A stretch of 64,000 bases of DNA. It comes from Anopheles merus. Lineage: Eukaryota > Arthropoda > Insecta > Diptera > Culicidae. Numbering within the stretch: position 1 is the first letter of the stretch; the number at the start of each line of letters is the position of its first letter. The position numbers and the translations under genes are program-made. The notes under the pieces are model-generated. The model saw only the letters and a list, made by a program, of their open reading frames with translations. It was not told the origin of the DNA and did no database searches. Below are positions 47,075 to 59,420 of the stretch, piece after piece. The stretch spans positions 1-64,000 of the forward strand of contig NW_024427682.1 in the NCBI RefSeq assembly GCF_017562075.2, in the 5' to 3' direction.

Positions 47075-47830
47075 TGCTCGTTGATAAGCGGCATAGTTCC
47101 GCAAAGCACCGTCCTATCTCTTAATCAGCCATAGAATACGACATCGGAACGATTTTCGTTAAATAGCCTCAAATAAGCTATAAAGTTCGATGCTATTTGG
47201 GTGTTTAAATGAGGTCGGACATATTCTAATTAACAAATATTAGATTAAAGCTATACCTTCGTCTACGCTTGTTTGAAATTGGCTTTTTTTACGCTCTATT
47301 AGCACGAGCATCAAAAGGCATCATCAGCTGCGGAACGGAATAAAATAAACCATCAACACACCGATAATACGTCTATACCCGAAATTAACCAGCTCCTCCC
47401 GCATCGGTCAAAGTCACATACAAAAAAAAAAAAAAATACTAATACCTACAAATTAAAAAACGCAACCGCAATGCATATATATGTATCAACGCATACACCA
47501 CACACAATCAGCTGATGGTGGAAGGCACGGACTGGAACGCAAGAAAGGTAAGGCAGGAATGAAGGGAGGAAAGGAAGAGAAGGAAGAAATGAGCGCCAAT
47601 ATAAAAAAAAAAATTACCGCCTTTTTTGCTCCGCCGTCTTAAATAGCCAAACAAAACTGCTCACCCAGCGCAGATTTTTCTGAAGTTCTACGCAGGAAAC
47701 AGACCAAACGCTGTGCAAAACTTGCGCAGGAAACTGCGCCGTGGGGGTTGAAAAATTCGCTGTCAGGCGCCCTCCGTTAGCATTCCCTCTCTTTCTCGCG
47801 TGTGGTTAATGCTCAAGCGCGGAAAAAATT
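47075..47830 (-). repeat. Repeat R-A, right copy, second part
   Basis: 47075-47240 is the inverse of 19450-19560 (CATCGGAACGATTTTCGTTA). 47640-47830 shares AAATAGCCAAA and TCTTTCTCGCGTGTGG with other R-A-related segments (44730, 8450). With 44570-45032 this makes one copy interrupted by about 2 kb (45033-47074). Confidence 0.5.
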
Positions 47831-47905
47831 GTAAATAAACATTCTGACGATGAAATCGATGTTTATCAATCTATCTATAATACAAATTCTAGCAACAACT
47901 AACGG

Positions 47906-48020
47906 TGCGTTAATGCAGGGTTTCTTAGACCGTTTCGCTTAAAAGGCAGCGACTGTTGCAGCATGTGGAACCTATGAAACAGTACAGCTAGCCCTCTAAC
48001 CAGGCTAGTTTGATCAGATT
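47906..48020 (+). repeat. Dispersed repeat shared with 18831-18960
   Basis: GCAGGGTTTCTTAGACCGTT, then ATGAAACAGTA and TAACCAGGCTA, follow the same order as at 18836-18950. Class unknown. Confidence 0.6.
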
Positions 48021-48532
48021 ACTTTTTCTCTCTTTTTCCATGTTTTCGCGCGTGGTTTTGCTTGCACACTTTCTCGCTCGCTTTGCTGCTCCTATTGCTC
48101 TTGTTCTCTTTTATTTCGAATACACGTTCAGGCTGTTTTGTACTTTGTTTGTCGAGCTCTCCGCAACGATCCAAAGTAGCTGATTCCGACGTAGTTGAAA
48201 ACAATTCAGACGTAGTTGATTGCGATCCATTCACATGGTTTGCCATTCATAGCAACCGAATAAAGAATCAAAGGAAAGTGAGAACAGGTGTAAGATATAT
48301 AAATTAAACTGTTATAAGTATTCACATTGACACAGCTCTTATACGTCGTTATACGCCACTTGCTTCGCAGTACTTATACTTATTGACTAATTAATGTGTG
48401 CTTTCTACTTTTTCCGTTATACAAACTACACTGCCACTGGTTTGAGTGCTAGATTATTCCCGGTCAGTTGTTATATTCGACACACCCACGTTAACTTCGA
48501 CGATTGGCACTAGTTTTTCGTGAACGCTACGA
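48021..48532. other. No gene seen
   Basis: Non-coding. Short frames on both strands (48019-48246 minus, 48062-48307 plus) overlap each other and lack domains. Confidence 0.4.
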
Positions 48533-48804
48533 ACCGCATCGGCGGATCTAACGGTAGGCAGACTAGACGGTCGCCAGGGGCCACGCCGATTTAAGGGCCC
48601 CGAAGATCGGTAGTCTATAGTATGCAGTATGTATATAAAAGTGAACAGAATACAAACGCCAAGACCCTCTAAGGAGAAGGATGGATGTTGGGGCCCCGAG
48701 GTTGGTAAATTATTAGCACCCCTCTCCCACGCCGGCCAGCAACAATTGTAGTAGGGCCGATGATCGTTGGGCCCCATGGCCGTAAATCCAGGAGCTCTAA
48801 CTCT
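48533..48804 (+). mobile_element. hAT-like non-autonomous copy, SINE at its right end
   Basis: GCGGATCTAACGGTAGGCAG, GGCCCCGAAGATCGGTAGTC and TTGGGGCCCCGAGG match the element at 62038-62354 in order. The right terminus is lost where a SINE begins at 48805. Confidence 0.68.
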
Positions 48805-48988
48805 ACTTCTTCTTCTTCTTTGACACAACAACCGTTGTCGGTCAAGTGAAGTGAGCTTGGCTTTCAGTGACTTATTGTTACCATGGCAGGATAGTCAGTC
48901 CTACGTATGGGAGCACGGTCTATTCGGGACTTGAACCCATGAAGGGCATGTTGTTAAGTCGTACGAGTTGACGACTGTACCACTGGCC
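48805..48988 (-). mobile_element. tRNA-derived SINE, family A
   Basis: On the minus strand the head runs from GGGCCAGTGGTACAGTCGTC to the B-box GGGTTCAAGTCCC. The body holds AAAGCCAAGCTCACTTCA, and the tail is (AGA)n. TCTAC on both sides may be a short target duplication. Confidence 0.82.
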
Positions 48989-49002
48989 CAAGCAGTCTAC
49001 TT

Positions 49003-50930
49003 ATAATCACACTAATAAGCTCGTGGAATTGATATTTACAAATGTGAACATAACGGATTCCTTCTTCAACGTGGCTACATCACCCATACCGTTAGTCAAT
49101 CGGCCTCAGCACAATTTTTCGATCGATCCGGCTGTCATTTTGGTGTCATTTGACACTCATTTCACCGCCAAGGTGTCCATCTTACTGGTCTTTTTGAAAA
49201 CTGGTATACCATGATACTCACGAGCAAAATGAACTATGCTACAAAAATTCGAACGTTCCGCTTTGTATGGGGAAAAATCCGCAAGACATTGAGCTGCGGA
49301 AATTTTCGAATATCAGAAAAATGCCATAAATCAAGGTTAATGGTTTTGAAAAACGTTATGTAAAAGCAAGTTAGTAATTGTTTTGGTTCTTTTTCAATAT
49401 TTTGGGTGATTAAAATTATTTGTTAAAATTTTAAAAAATGGTTAGCCTACACTAAATACTGAACTCGATGGGAATCGACTTCATGTAGGAGTATGAAAGA
49501 AATAGTTATACTGTCAGTTTTACGTGAGCGCCTATCGAATTTTTTCGATCGAAAAATTGTGCAGAGGCCGATTGTCTGGATATAACGGTTGCTTAAATTG
49601 ATTTCCTGAGCATCCAGCTCAGTTATACGTACAATACGAAAAAAAATTCATAAAACATCTAAGGAAACCACCATTTTATGTCATTTTGACAATCGCTACA
49701 ATCTTTCTCGAATTCGATCGAGTTTGAGAAAGTGGCTGTATAACAAACTCTCTAAGTGTCCCGTCAAGTGTGCTTGGTCAGTATTGTTTAACGCTAATAA
49801 TATTGATGTTGCCATTGTGTTTAAATAAGATGGTAGGGGATGCTATTGTTGCTTACTGTCCCAAATCAGCTGCCACAAAAAGGCCCACCTTGCATGAACT
49901 CTAAATTAACCAAACTAATGATAGATAAAGAAAGAGCTTATCGTGCATTCCGTAACACAAGATCATATGATACCAAAATAATCTACCGAATTGGACATTC
50001 TAAATATTGCTGTGTTTACCAAGATGCACCACCGTTATGTAACAGGAGTTCAGCACTCACTGCGCAAATATCCTAGGCGTTTTTCGTGGTACATCCTGAT
50101 CAACGACAAATATCTGCTACGCTTCAAACGGTACCTAGAGATGCCCTCATCATGTGTGTGTCCAACGTGGATATAATATCTGTGTAGATATCAGCGACTC
50201 TAAAAAAACTAAAACCAGCAATCAACCCTGGATCTGATGGTGGTCCATCTAATGTTTTGAAAAGACATAGTAACATACTTTTGAATCCATTACATCACTT
50301 CTTCTATCTAACGTTACATTCTGGCAAACTCCCTGCTCGGTGGAAATTGTCTTGTATGACTTCAGTGCATAAAAAAGAGAGAATTGCTTTATAAACAATT
50401 ATCGTGGCATTACATCACTGTGTGCTACTGCCAAGGTTCTGGAGATGTTAGTTTATGATACATTAATGGCTTACTGCCGTCCTATCATATCTTATTGACA
50501 GCACGGCTTCGTCTCTAAACAATCTATTAACACAAATCTACTGGAGTTCGGCACTGTGTGTCACGAGACTTTTGCTGCAGGGTGTCAGGTTGGTACTATC
50601 TACACGGACCTGAAGGTGGCGTTTGATCGCGTTGACCACAATACGCTTCTTGCCAAGCTGGAACTTTTGGGGTTCTCACCATTATTATAGCCTTGGCTGA
50701 ACTCTTATTTAAAAAATCGTAAATACTCTGTTCGGATCAATGATGCCACCTTAAAATCATTCAGTAGCCCATCAGGAGGCTCACAGGGGATCAATTTAGG
50801 ACCGTTGCTATTTATTTTAATTATATTAATGATACTAAATACGTCTATACTGCCTAGTCATAATTGTATAATGTATACAGACAATATTCAGGGACAATAT
50901 TTTCAATTGAGTAACGTTTGCTATTGATCT
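49003..50930 (+). pseudogene. Decayed non-LTR retrotransposon ORF2 (CR1/Jockey-like)
   Basis: Pieces appear in the right order on the plus strand. An endonuclease end (LELIFTNVNITDS, SPIPLVNRPQHNF) lies at 49023-49170. A linker with MNSKLTKLMIDKERAYRAFR lies near 49890-49960. Then comes reverse transcriptase: NYRGITSLCATAK (near 50398), QHGFVSKQSINTNLLEF, YTDLKVAFDRVDHNTLLAKL and SPSGGSQGINLGPLLF. The catalytic ADD segment is degraded to MYTDN (near 50875). Stops and shifts are frequent and 49210-49800 is not recognisable. It is related to, but much older than, the CR1-like element at 10411-14917. Confidence 0.82.
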
Positions 50931-50937
50931 CAACACC

Positions 50938-51470
50938 TTTGATTTATATAGGGGAAGCTAGGTAAAGACGGACACTGCGGGTAAAATGGACACTGCTCAT
51001 AAATGTGTGGTATTCAAAATAAGTGAATAAAAAGGATAGCTTTTTCCCATCACTTGAGGTCTGCGATGTTAAGGGTTAACTAGGGTCTCAAGTAGATAGT
51101 TAGAGAGCTTAGCAAATAACGGGAGTGTCGGGCAGGACACGCATAATGAGCGCGAGAAATGCGTAGCCTCGCGAGAGTGCGTAGGTGCGTGAGAAGGAAT
51201 AGACGCGCGAGCGTAAGGCGAGAGAGAGAGAAGGTATAAATAGGATCATCTGATCGGATAAGCTCTTTTTCTTAATACTCCTGTATACCACGACAAAACT
51301 GTTCTCCTGCACACGATAAATAAAGTGATTATAATTGTAGAAACCTACAAATGCATGTAAAGGGTTATTTTCGAGTAATTCAACAATGTAGAATCCAAAC
51401 TGAAGGTAAAACAACACATTTGAGAACATTTTTCGTGTAATATATGCGACATTGGTTAAATTCACAAACA
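50938..51470 (+). promoter_or_regulatory. Promoter-like region with GAGA run and TATA box
   Basis: A GAGAGAGAGA run is followed by GGTATAAATAGG (TATAAA at 51235-51240), and AATAAA occurs at about 51321. TGTTAAGGGTTAACTAGGG near 51065 could be an LTR start, so this may be a solo LTR. I cannot confirm its right end or a target duplication, and no gene follows. The short stretch 50955-50995 has two GGACACTG words. Confidence 0.35.
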
Positions 51471-52139
51471 AAACAAATTTTCAATCGTGCGCACCTTTGT
51501 GGATCTAATTTGATTACTGCGGGCAAGGTTATTAGACTCTATACAGGTAATGACAAAAGCCTGTTTTGGCCGATTTCCAATAAAAAAATGAATGAAAAAA
51601 TTTTGACAGACAAATTGGAATGGTTTGTTTACAATTGGACTGGTTTGTTTACAATTCGACTGATTGCAACTGGATTGCAATCATTCAATAGTACGATGTT
51701 TTAGGTTGAATTATTGTAAATCTAATTTTAATTATGTACTTTCTACTGGACTTGTATCGAAAGTGGAGAAGGGATTCCGCTATAAACATTCGTGTGTTAT
51801 CGTAATAAGACCCAACATGTACGAGTTGAAAAATCGCAGGGCATTAACTTAAGTTTGCTGCAAAATCATGTGTGTATAAGCAATAAGGGAGAGCCGATAA
51901 AGAAGCGAATGAAGTAGCCAGATAGTGAGCATATGCTGGACGGAAAATGTATGCAGCGGTTGGACATTAAAAAAATCATATCGAACGACACGTTTCTAAC
52001 CATAGATTAACATCAAACCAGTCTCTAACAGCACGTGGTAATTTGATTCATATTTTAGTAAAATGAAAAAGAAATAATTTTATTTTTTAATTCCTCGTCG
52101 AGTTTCCTTTCCGTCCAAGAACAGTCCTGTGATCTAGTG
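51471..52139. other. No gene seen
   Basis: AT-rich. A GGTTTGTTTACAATT word is repeated near 51620-51655. No domain-bearing frame was found. Confidence 0.35.
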
Positions 52140-52805
52140 ATGGGCGTTTCGGAGCGCACTAACGGCTCCGGACTAACGGGTCCAGAGCCAGCTCTGCTCC
52201 GACGGCTCTGCTCCAACGGCTCCGCACCAATGGCTCCGCAGCCGGTTCCGGACTAACAGCTCTGCACTCACGGCTCCGTTCCAACGGCTGCGGAGCCGGC
52301 TTCGGGTCCACTGTTCCAGAGCCGTCGACGAATCAACGGCTCCGAACCAACGGCTCCGGACTAACGGTTCAATAGAGACAGCATTGTATGATAGCGTAAT
52401 AAAAAAACTAATATATCTTCTCGTGGAGCTAACACACGATGTGATTGCAGTATTGACATGTATGACGTTGTGTAGCATTCGTTGGTCTCGCCTTTCTTAA
52501 TTATATTCAAAACTCATCGATTTTTTTTGAATTATTTTAAACATGACCTACTCCGCTTTTCACGGTTTTCCTCGATTGGAACTTTATTCAAAAAGTTTGT
52601 ATGGTCCCTTGTGTTAAAACCGGCTCCGGAGCCGTTGGTGCAGAGCCGGCTCTGGAGCCGTTGGTGCAGAGCCGGCTCTGGAGCCGTTGGTGCAGAGCCG
52701 GCTCCGGAGCCGTTGGTGCGGAGCCGGCTTTGGAACCGTGGGTGCGGAGCCGGCTCCGGAGCCGGCTTCTAAATTGTCTGGAGCCGGTCGGAGCCGGATC
52801 CGACT
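52140..52805. repeat. Inverted GAGCCG minisatellite arms
   Basis: The left arm (about 52140-52370) repeats words such as CCAACGGCTCCG on the plus strand. The right arm (about 52617-52805) repeats GGAGCCGTTGGTGCAGAGCC, the inverse motif, with a period near 30 bp. About 245 bp of AT-rich DNA separate them. The apparent reading frames in the arms are by-products of the repeats. Confidence 0.85.
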
Positions 52806-52923
52806 TCGGAGCAAATTACCGTTCATTCTTAAAAGCAACTGCTATTCGTGATGATTGAGGAACATAACAGAACATAAATAACCAGCAACAGCGACTCCAG
52901 TCATAATTCATCTCAGCCCACTA

Positions 52924-54178
52924 CAGTATAACCTGTTACAACGAGTTTTTCGTATAACGACCAGATTCAAATGCTCTATAAATACCCTTCTTCACGAGGA
53001 AAATCTCGCATTACGATCCGAGGTATTTCGTATGATAATATTTTTCATTTTGATAGAGGCAGATAAACCCTATCCACATTATTTCACTTTTCATACAAAT
53101 TATATGATAAAGAGTAGGAGAAAGAGATGAATATGAGGGTCACCGAGTAGAGCACTTGTGAAGGAAGAGTAGTGGTTGAGCCGGGGAGTAAATGTTGAAC
53201 GGTCCTGTTGTAACAATTATAATTAGGAAATAAACTCTAAGTATATTTGTGCTTATGCATAGTTATTGTTATTTAAGTTGTTATTTAAGTTATTGTCCGC
53301 AGTTCCATGTCGGTTCGTTGCAGTCGTCATGTTCGAGACGATCGACTATGCTGCCACTGTTGCCGTTCCAGTTCAAAGAAAACAAATGTTCATTCCGTTC
53401 TGGCTGCAGCCTTATTCCTGTGGGGGTCGATAATTCATGTCACCTTGGGTGTAGCTTAGCAGTGTTTTAGCAAGGACGAGGTCATGCCACACAAGCTTCT
53501 ACTTTATCATCATCTCAGCACCGCAATTTCGAAGGAGGGATACGCATCATCACCGCTGCCGCAAGTTCGTCAGCGCAGTCGCGGTCCTAGCTAGGGTCAA
53601 GTGCAATAGCGGAACGAAAGTGATGCCGGTAGCATTTTTTGCACCACATCATCACAAGTTCCCTGACCAACATCGTCAAAAGGGTGTCATCACATCGATA
53701 CTCTTTCACTGAATTATTCCGTGTCTGTTCCACTCCGAATAAAGGACGAGCTGTTATGCGCGAAGCGACATGGGATCTGGCTACTTCTCATACGAGGGGC
53801 AGCATCTGGGACAGCACAATAACAGCACAAGCAGTTTGGCAACTGCTGCTGCTGGACGGCATGAACTCTCGTCCACTGAAGCTGGGTCTGCAATACCAAA
53901 CCTGTAGAACAATTGAAACTGATGAGACAATCCGATGATATCCAGGGCATGCAAGCAAAAGTGGCTCAGCATTAACCAATCCAACATAGAAGTCATATTC
54001 TATAAATGATATAACGAGTTAGCATGAAGAAAAATTGTAGCAGTAATTTCGTCTTCTGTAAACTTATTTATGTTGCTCGTGCCAAGCAACAGCTGGCCGG
54101 CATCTATTTTGACAAACAAATTGTAAACAAGCTATCCATAATGGTGACCCTCTCAAACGCTCTGTCGTAACCTGTATA
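52924..54178. mobile_element. Possible TA-bounded element with GC-balanced interior
   Basis: CAGTATAACCTGTTACAACG after TA near 52922 and, in inverse, GTCGTAACCTGTA near 54165-54178 look like diverged Tigger-type ends. The interior 53280-53940 is unusually GC-balanced, and a frame near 53760-53910 reads SGYFSYEGQHLGQHNNSTSS and on to a stop. I could not identify this sequence. Stops interrupt it upstream. Confidence 0.35.
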
Positions 54179-54179
54179 G

Positions 54180-54921
54180 TCTAATAACCTTGACTGCGGG
54201 TCTTAAGCTCTGTAACTTGCCATGTTTATATTTTCGAAAGTTTTATTACATGAACGCTTTGTCATAATTGTTAAGCAAAAAACTGGTGAAAGAACTAGAA
54301 TGAAAGAATTAAAAAATCTTGTTCTCTGCTGGTTTAAACAATCTGACAGCAAAGCGGGAAAGACGAACAATTTGTCATAGAGAAAGATGGACACCGAATT
54401 TGTTGAGTTATTTACTCCTTATATCAATTGGTGATGAATATATTTCTTCAAACACCTTAAATAAGGGTATTTTGAAGACATGAACCATTACACAACTAGA
54501 AAAAGTAATAAATAAGCGAGAAATGAAACACCGATCAAAATAGTAGTCATGCGTTATGATATTACTCGCTCGATGTTGATGAGGTTCTTCACGAAATCCA
54601 ATATTTTGTCACGATTTGGACAACTTTGATAAAAAAGATAAAGTACTGATATCAAATCGTTCAGCAATAAATGACAGATTCTATGGGTTTACAAATATCA
54701 AAAAGTTCAATTTTCAATGTAAGAAATGGCGATTAATAAGTCCGTCAAATATGCTGTGGTCGTGGACTTTCCGCGGAATAATTTCCTGAAGCGAAATTTT
54801 AAATGGTTGTTCTGTAAGCTGGTGGAACGTCCATTATTAGTGCCCGATATTAAAAGAGTTGCCTTAGATTCAGCATTAGATACACATTGAAGGGAATGTT
54901 TCAATATCTGGCAAAGAAACA
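54180..54921. other. No gene seen
   Basis: AT-rich DNA with short overlapping frames only. No repeat match was found. Confidence 0.35.
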
Positions 54922-54923
54922 TA

Positions 54924-55043
54924 CAGGGTTTTCCAATTGAGTTAAGACTAGCAGCATACTTTTTTGAATAGTCGCAATAGATTCTTGACTAGCATCCTCC
55001 ATTTTTGATTACGATCAATGCATTTTTGACTAGCAGCAATTGA
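54924..55043 (+). mobile_element. TA-bounded MITE, left arm
   Basis: TA (54922-54923) precedes CAGGGTTTTCCAATTGAGTT, then GACTAGCAGCATAC and TGACTAGCATCC. The same arm occurs inverted at 60631-60750. The two arms share about 120 bp. Confidence 0.78.
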
Positions 55044-55608
55044 TTTCAGCAGGCCGGTTGCTGGCACGGAGTGACCAGATTGTTTTTAGAGGTTATCGGT
55101 AGGAAATCTAAAGCAAACTCGGTAATTTTCGGTAGAAACAACTTTTTATTCACTCACAAAATTTATTAAATTCCAATTTTATTGTTGAACGGTGAATACT
55201 TAGAAAAATATTTGAATTTCGGTCAGAAAAATTGAGTTTTAGTGTGCTCAATTGTAAACCAATATTCGATCGAAAATCGATAGAACTACATATGATCACT
55301 CTGAAAAACTTGTGCAATCTAGCTTTTGGTTAGGTTATGCCTGTGGGTCTTCTACTGCATATTTCAATTCAGCCGTTAAGTGCTTTTGTGTTGTATTGTG
55401 CATTCATAAAATCAAAACAATAGCATCGAAAACCTATCATATAAAATATATCTTTCTTTGTGGATGATATATAACAGTAAAACAAATGATTTAATCAAAT
55501 GAGCGGATGAAATTAAATATTATCCACAGATTATTATTCAAGTCAATCTGTCACACCGGATGTTATAAACGCGTCGCTCTTAGGCTGTCATGCAGGGACC
55601 TGCTGAAA
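55044..55608. other. Segment bounded by TTTCAGCAGG inverted repeats
   Basis: TTTCAGCAGG at 55044-55053 and CCTGCTGAAA at 55599-55608 are inverted. The 565 bp between are AT-rich and non-coding. It could be a further small element placed between the MITE arm and the LINE 3' end; no target duplication was recognised. Confidence 0.4.
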
Positions 55609-55697
55609 TTTTTTTTTTTATAAAAATATATTTATTTGCGTGTACAGATTAATTTCTATTTACTAGTGTGGATATTTACAACAAAAAAACTTTACAT

Positions 55698-58600
55698 TTA
55701 CAAAAGAAGTGCACACTTAAGGACGACTAAATCTATCTCAACATCGTTGTTTTCAACGATGTGGAAAATGTAGTTAGCAAACAACCTAAGAATAAATATA
55801 CGTATTCCCAGACTAACTCCTGCTAGTTCTGGAAATCGCAGACTATTGAACAAATAGGGGCGTCCTGGAGCTATTGAAACTATTTCTTGCTGCAGCAGTG
55901 CCCAAGCCGCCGCTACTCTACTACAGCAAGCAAATTTGTGTTCCAGACTTTCCATTTGGGGACAAAACGAACATTGATTGGAAGCCCTTCTTCCCATCCG
56001 AAACAAGAGCTCTCCATGTGACATTTTACCATTTGCTAGCATGTATAGAGTAGCTCGTTGTTGTGCTGATAAATCAAAGCTTTGCATATTAGCCCAGATT
56101 CTGGTCCAACAAAGTTGTTGATTTTCCTGTGCTACTTTGGCATCTGGTAGCTTGTCCACCAGTATGCGACGAATTTACATGAAGAGGGGTTTACGACATA
56201 TTCAGCGGGTAAATAGGCCAGTTGTCTCACCACGATTTTTAGGCAGGGATACCAGCTTGGAATGGTGTCCAGATTTGGCGGATTACCAGCTTGGACGATA
56301 TGAGGCTCGCTGTATTTGAGGGAGCTGCACTCTGCTCGGTATCGGTTTGTCAAGAGGGCATATGCAGTTATTGCTGGTATGTGCAGGTTCAGTCCACCTC
56401 GCTTCCGTGGTAAAGCAAGTTGCTGCAGTGGAACTCGGATTCCTCCATTGCCATGCCAAAGAAATCCTCCTATTATGCTGGAGACTCTTGCCGTGTCTAA
56501 TGCTCGAGCACCACATATTGAAGCCACGTACCATAGCTTGGGGAGCAGAAACGTGTTCAACAGTAGAACTTTTGCACGATGTTTAAATTCCTCATGCGAT
56601 GCAGCCAAACTAACGAGGCGAAGTGCTGGATCACGACATCCCAATTGTGTCCATATCGTCACGGATATTATTAGAAAATAATATACCTAGCAGACGCAAT
56701 CTTTCCACGGTATGCAGCCATGGAACAGATATCCTTGATGGTGTGGTCAGTCCTATGTCGAGCGCTGTGGTTTCTGCACGTTGAGACGGGCTCCAGAGAC
56801 ACAGCCAAATGCCTCAAAGAGTTCTCGCACACGCTCGATTTTGTCGGGAGATGTTGTCACCACAGAGATGTCGTCGGCATATGCATTGACCAGGTCATCC
56901 TGATCGCAACAAATACCTTCTAATCTTGTGATGAGGGGTTGAAGGTAGAGGATAAAAAGGTGCATGGAAAGGGGATCTCTCTGACGGACGGAACGAAGGA
57001 TCGGGAAGGAAGGAGAGAGGATTCCATTGATAAGGATACGGGAGGTGGACCGTTCACCAATTGTTCTTAAAAGTCCCACTAGCCCCGAATTGAAACCCCA
57101 AGAGAGCATGTTGTTGAAGAGAAAGTCTCTATTGACGCGATCAAAAGCATGTGAAAGATCGAAGGAGACAAGCTTACCACACTTTCGTTTCCTCTGCAAA
57201 TCTACCACCCTCTCCTTAACGGAAAGAACAGCCTGAAAAATGTTGCATGGTTTATTACAACACTTTTGCGCTGTCGAGACTATCTCCCACCTACCGATGA
57301 TGCCATCGATTCTGTGTTTGACAATCCGCGACAGAAGCTTGTAATCTACGTTAAGGAGTGATATAGGTCGAAATGCAGACATGGTAGTCCCACCTCCCCT
57401 TTTCTTAACCAGCACTATGACCCCGTCAACGAAACTTGGAGGAATCTCTCCTAAGAGAGCCTCATTGAGCACGAGCAGAAGCTCGCGCTGAATGGTGCTG
57501 AAGGCGCGGAGATAAAACTCTCTTGGTATTCCATCCGGGCCGGGGGACTTCCGCGAAGCTGATCTTTTAATTGCATCGAAAAGCTCACAAGAAGTGATCT
57601 CGTCCATGCAACGATTGTTGGTTTCACAGTCCTCGGGAATAACGCGTGTGCTTGTGAATGTGTTATCTGTAATTGTGTTGGGTGTATCGTGTGTCGTGTA
57701 AAGATTTGTAAAGAAGCCCTCAATATGAACATTTATTTCATGAGGCTCAGTTAAGTGCGAACCGTCATCTATTGTAAGCTTGTCGATCACCGTACGCCTT
57801 TTCCTCTGCTCCTTTAACTGGAAAGTTGAAATACTTTCGCCACATAGACGTGTTTCGTTTATGCGGGCGAAGTCCTCAGAAAAACGCCTCTGGGGCATTA
57901 GCATTTTTCCTTTCACACGATTGATATTTACTAACTCACATGGGTCAGAAAGATATCTCTCGTATGCGGACTTCAACTCTCTGTAAAGGAGTTCATGATG
58001 CAAGCGGAAACTTTGATAGCGTTCATTTGTTTTCCTCCGGAAAAACGATTTATTTTAGGCTTCGCGAGCTCAACCCACCACTGCATCCACGAGCCGTAAT
58101 TTCTTCGCTGTCTGGTCCAATAGTTCCACTTGCATCTGAACTCCCCCAGATTTTGTTCGGATAGCACGTGTGGTCTCATTGCCAATAGCCGTTGCTGCGC
58201 ATACGACTCGGCGCGATTGGTAGGCAGAGACGAACGGTGAGAGCCTTGTGATCCGAAAAGGAAAGGACATGCATACCGGTCGCTCTTAACTGTGTTTTCA
58301 GTGAGGAAGAAACATAACACCGATCGATACGTGATCCAGAACCACTGGTGACATAAGAAAACTCCACCTCGTTTCCTCGGAGAGCCTCCCAGCTGTCACA
58401 CAAACCCATGTTATTTACCGCGTTTCGCAAAGAAAGGCTGAAATTTCTCGCGCCCGTCACATCCTTCGATTCCAACACACAGTTGAAGTCGCCCGCGAGA
58501 ATAACATGGTCACATGCATTCCGCAGATAGAATGGTAACGTTTGTTCGAAAAAATCCTCCCTCTCCGCTCTCCGCTGACTCCCTGATGGAGCGTAAACAT

Positions 58601-58919
58601 TGCATAGGGTGGCATTACTCTCAAGCCGAAGACAAATTAGACGTGAATCCAAGCTGCGTTCAACATGAGAGAATTTTAGGTGGTCACGTAAAGCAATCGC
58701 CGTACCCCTCTCCACCACGTTAACATTGCTAATAACATTGTATCCAGGAATCGAGAGATCTGCACAACACACTTCCTGAAGAAATATGATGTCCAAGTCC
58801 ATCGTCCGAATAAATGTCCTGAGGGCTTCTAATTTTGTCGCATTAGATATTGCATTAATGTTAATAGTTGCTAAATTATAGCTACCATTAACACCATGAT
58901 TTGTTTTGTTTGTATCCAT
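55698..58919 (-). pseudogene. L1/Tx1-like ORF2: endonuclease, RT, zinc knuckle; frameshifted
   Basis: The endonuclease frame (58176-58919) starts MDTNKTNHG and has IIFLQEVCC, NVYAPSGSQ, ILAGDFNCVL and the final LSFSDHKALTVRL. A shift leads to the linker with YGSWMQWWVELAKPKINRF (57973-58320), then a shift into the RT frame 56753-58003. Its motifs are SASRKSPGPDGIPREFY, RPISLLNVDYKL, SFDLSHAFDRVNRDFLFN and NAYADDISVV. A further shift gives the thumb/linker 56132-56662, and another gives 55698-56159, with CSFCPQMESLEHKFACCSRV, a CCHC-type knuckle. At least three frame changes make the copy inactive, though each part is well preserved. Confidence 0.85.
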
Positions 58920-59199
58920 TGCAACAAAATTAAAATCATGGTTGTGTAGTGGTGAGCCGCTTGGGAGGCCGACCAGGCTTGCGCTTGGTCACGCTCGTAA
59001 AGCTAAGTGTTGATGAACTTGAGGCGTCACTCTCGTTATCCGTCTCCGGAAATTGTTTGCGTTTTACCGCAAACTGTTCATCTAAGGAGCAGATGGGAAA
59101 GGAGGAGGAAGGAATTATGAGCGGTGCTTTGAACATTACCGCCGTGCAGTCCACTCTCAAGTGTTCGTTTGCCGTGGCGGCTAGAACGGTGGCATCAGT

Positions 59200-59420
59200 T
59201 GCGGCAGCGGCAGCAGAAGAAGCAGGTGCAGCGGCAGGAGCAGCGGCAGGAGCAACAGCAGCAGCAGCGGCAGGAGCGGCGGCAAGAGCGGCGGCAGGAA
59301 CAGCGGCAGGAGCGGCAGCAGGAGCGTCGGCAGGAGCAGCGGCAGGAGCGGAGGCAGGAGCGTCGGCAGGAACAGCGGCAGAAGCGGTGGCAGAGGCTGT
59401 GGCTGACGTAACTGCAGCAT
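59200..59420. repeat. GCAGGAGCG-type minisatellite inside ORF1
   Basis: On the plus strand, GGCAGGAGCGGCGGCAAGAG-like 9-bp variants repeat for about 220 bp. On the coding minus strand they give an Ala/Pro-rich chain (PADAPAAAPAAVPAAALAAA). Frames on the other strand here are artefacts. Confidence 0.85.

Noticed and set aside
52173..52858. Several ~70-100-codon frames rich in Gly, Ala, Arg and Pro
   Set aside because: They are products of the GAGCCG minisatellite read in several frames.
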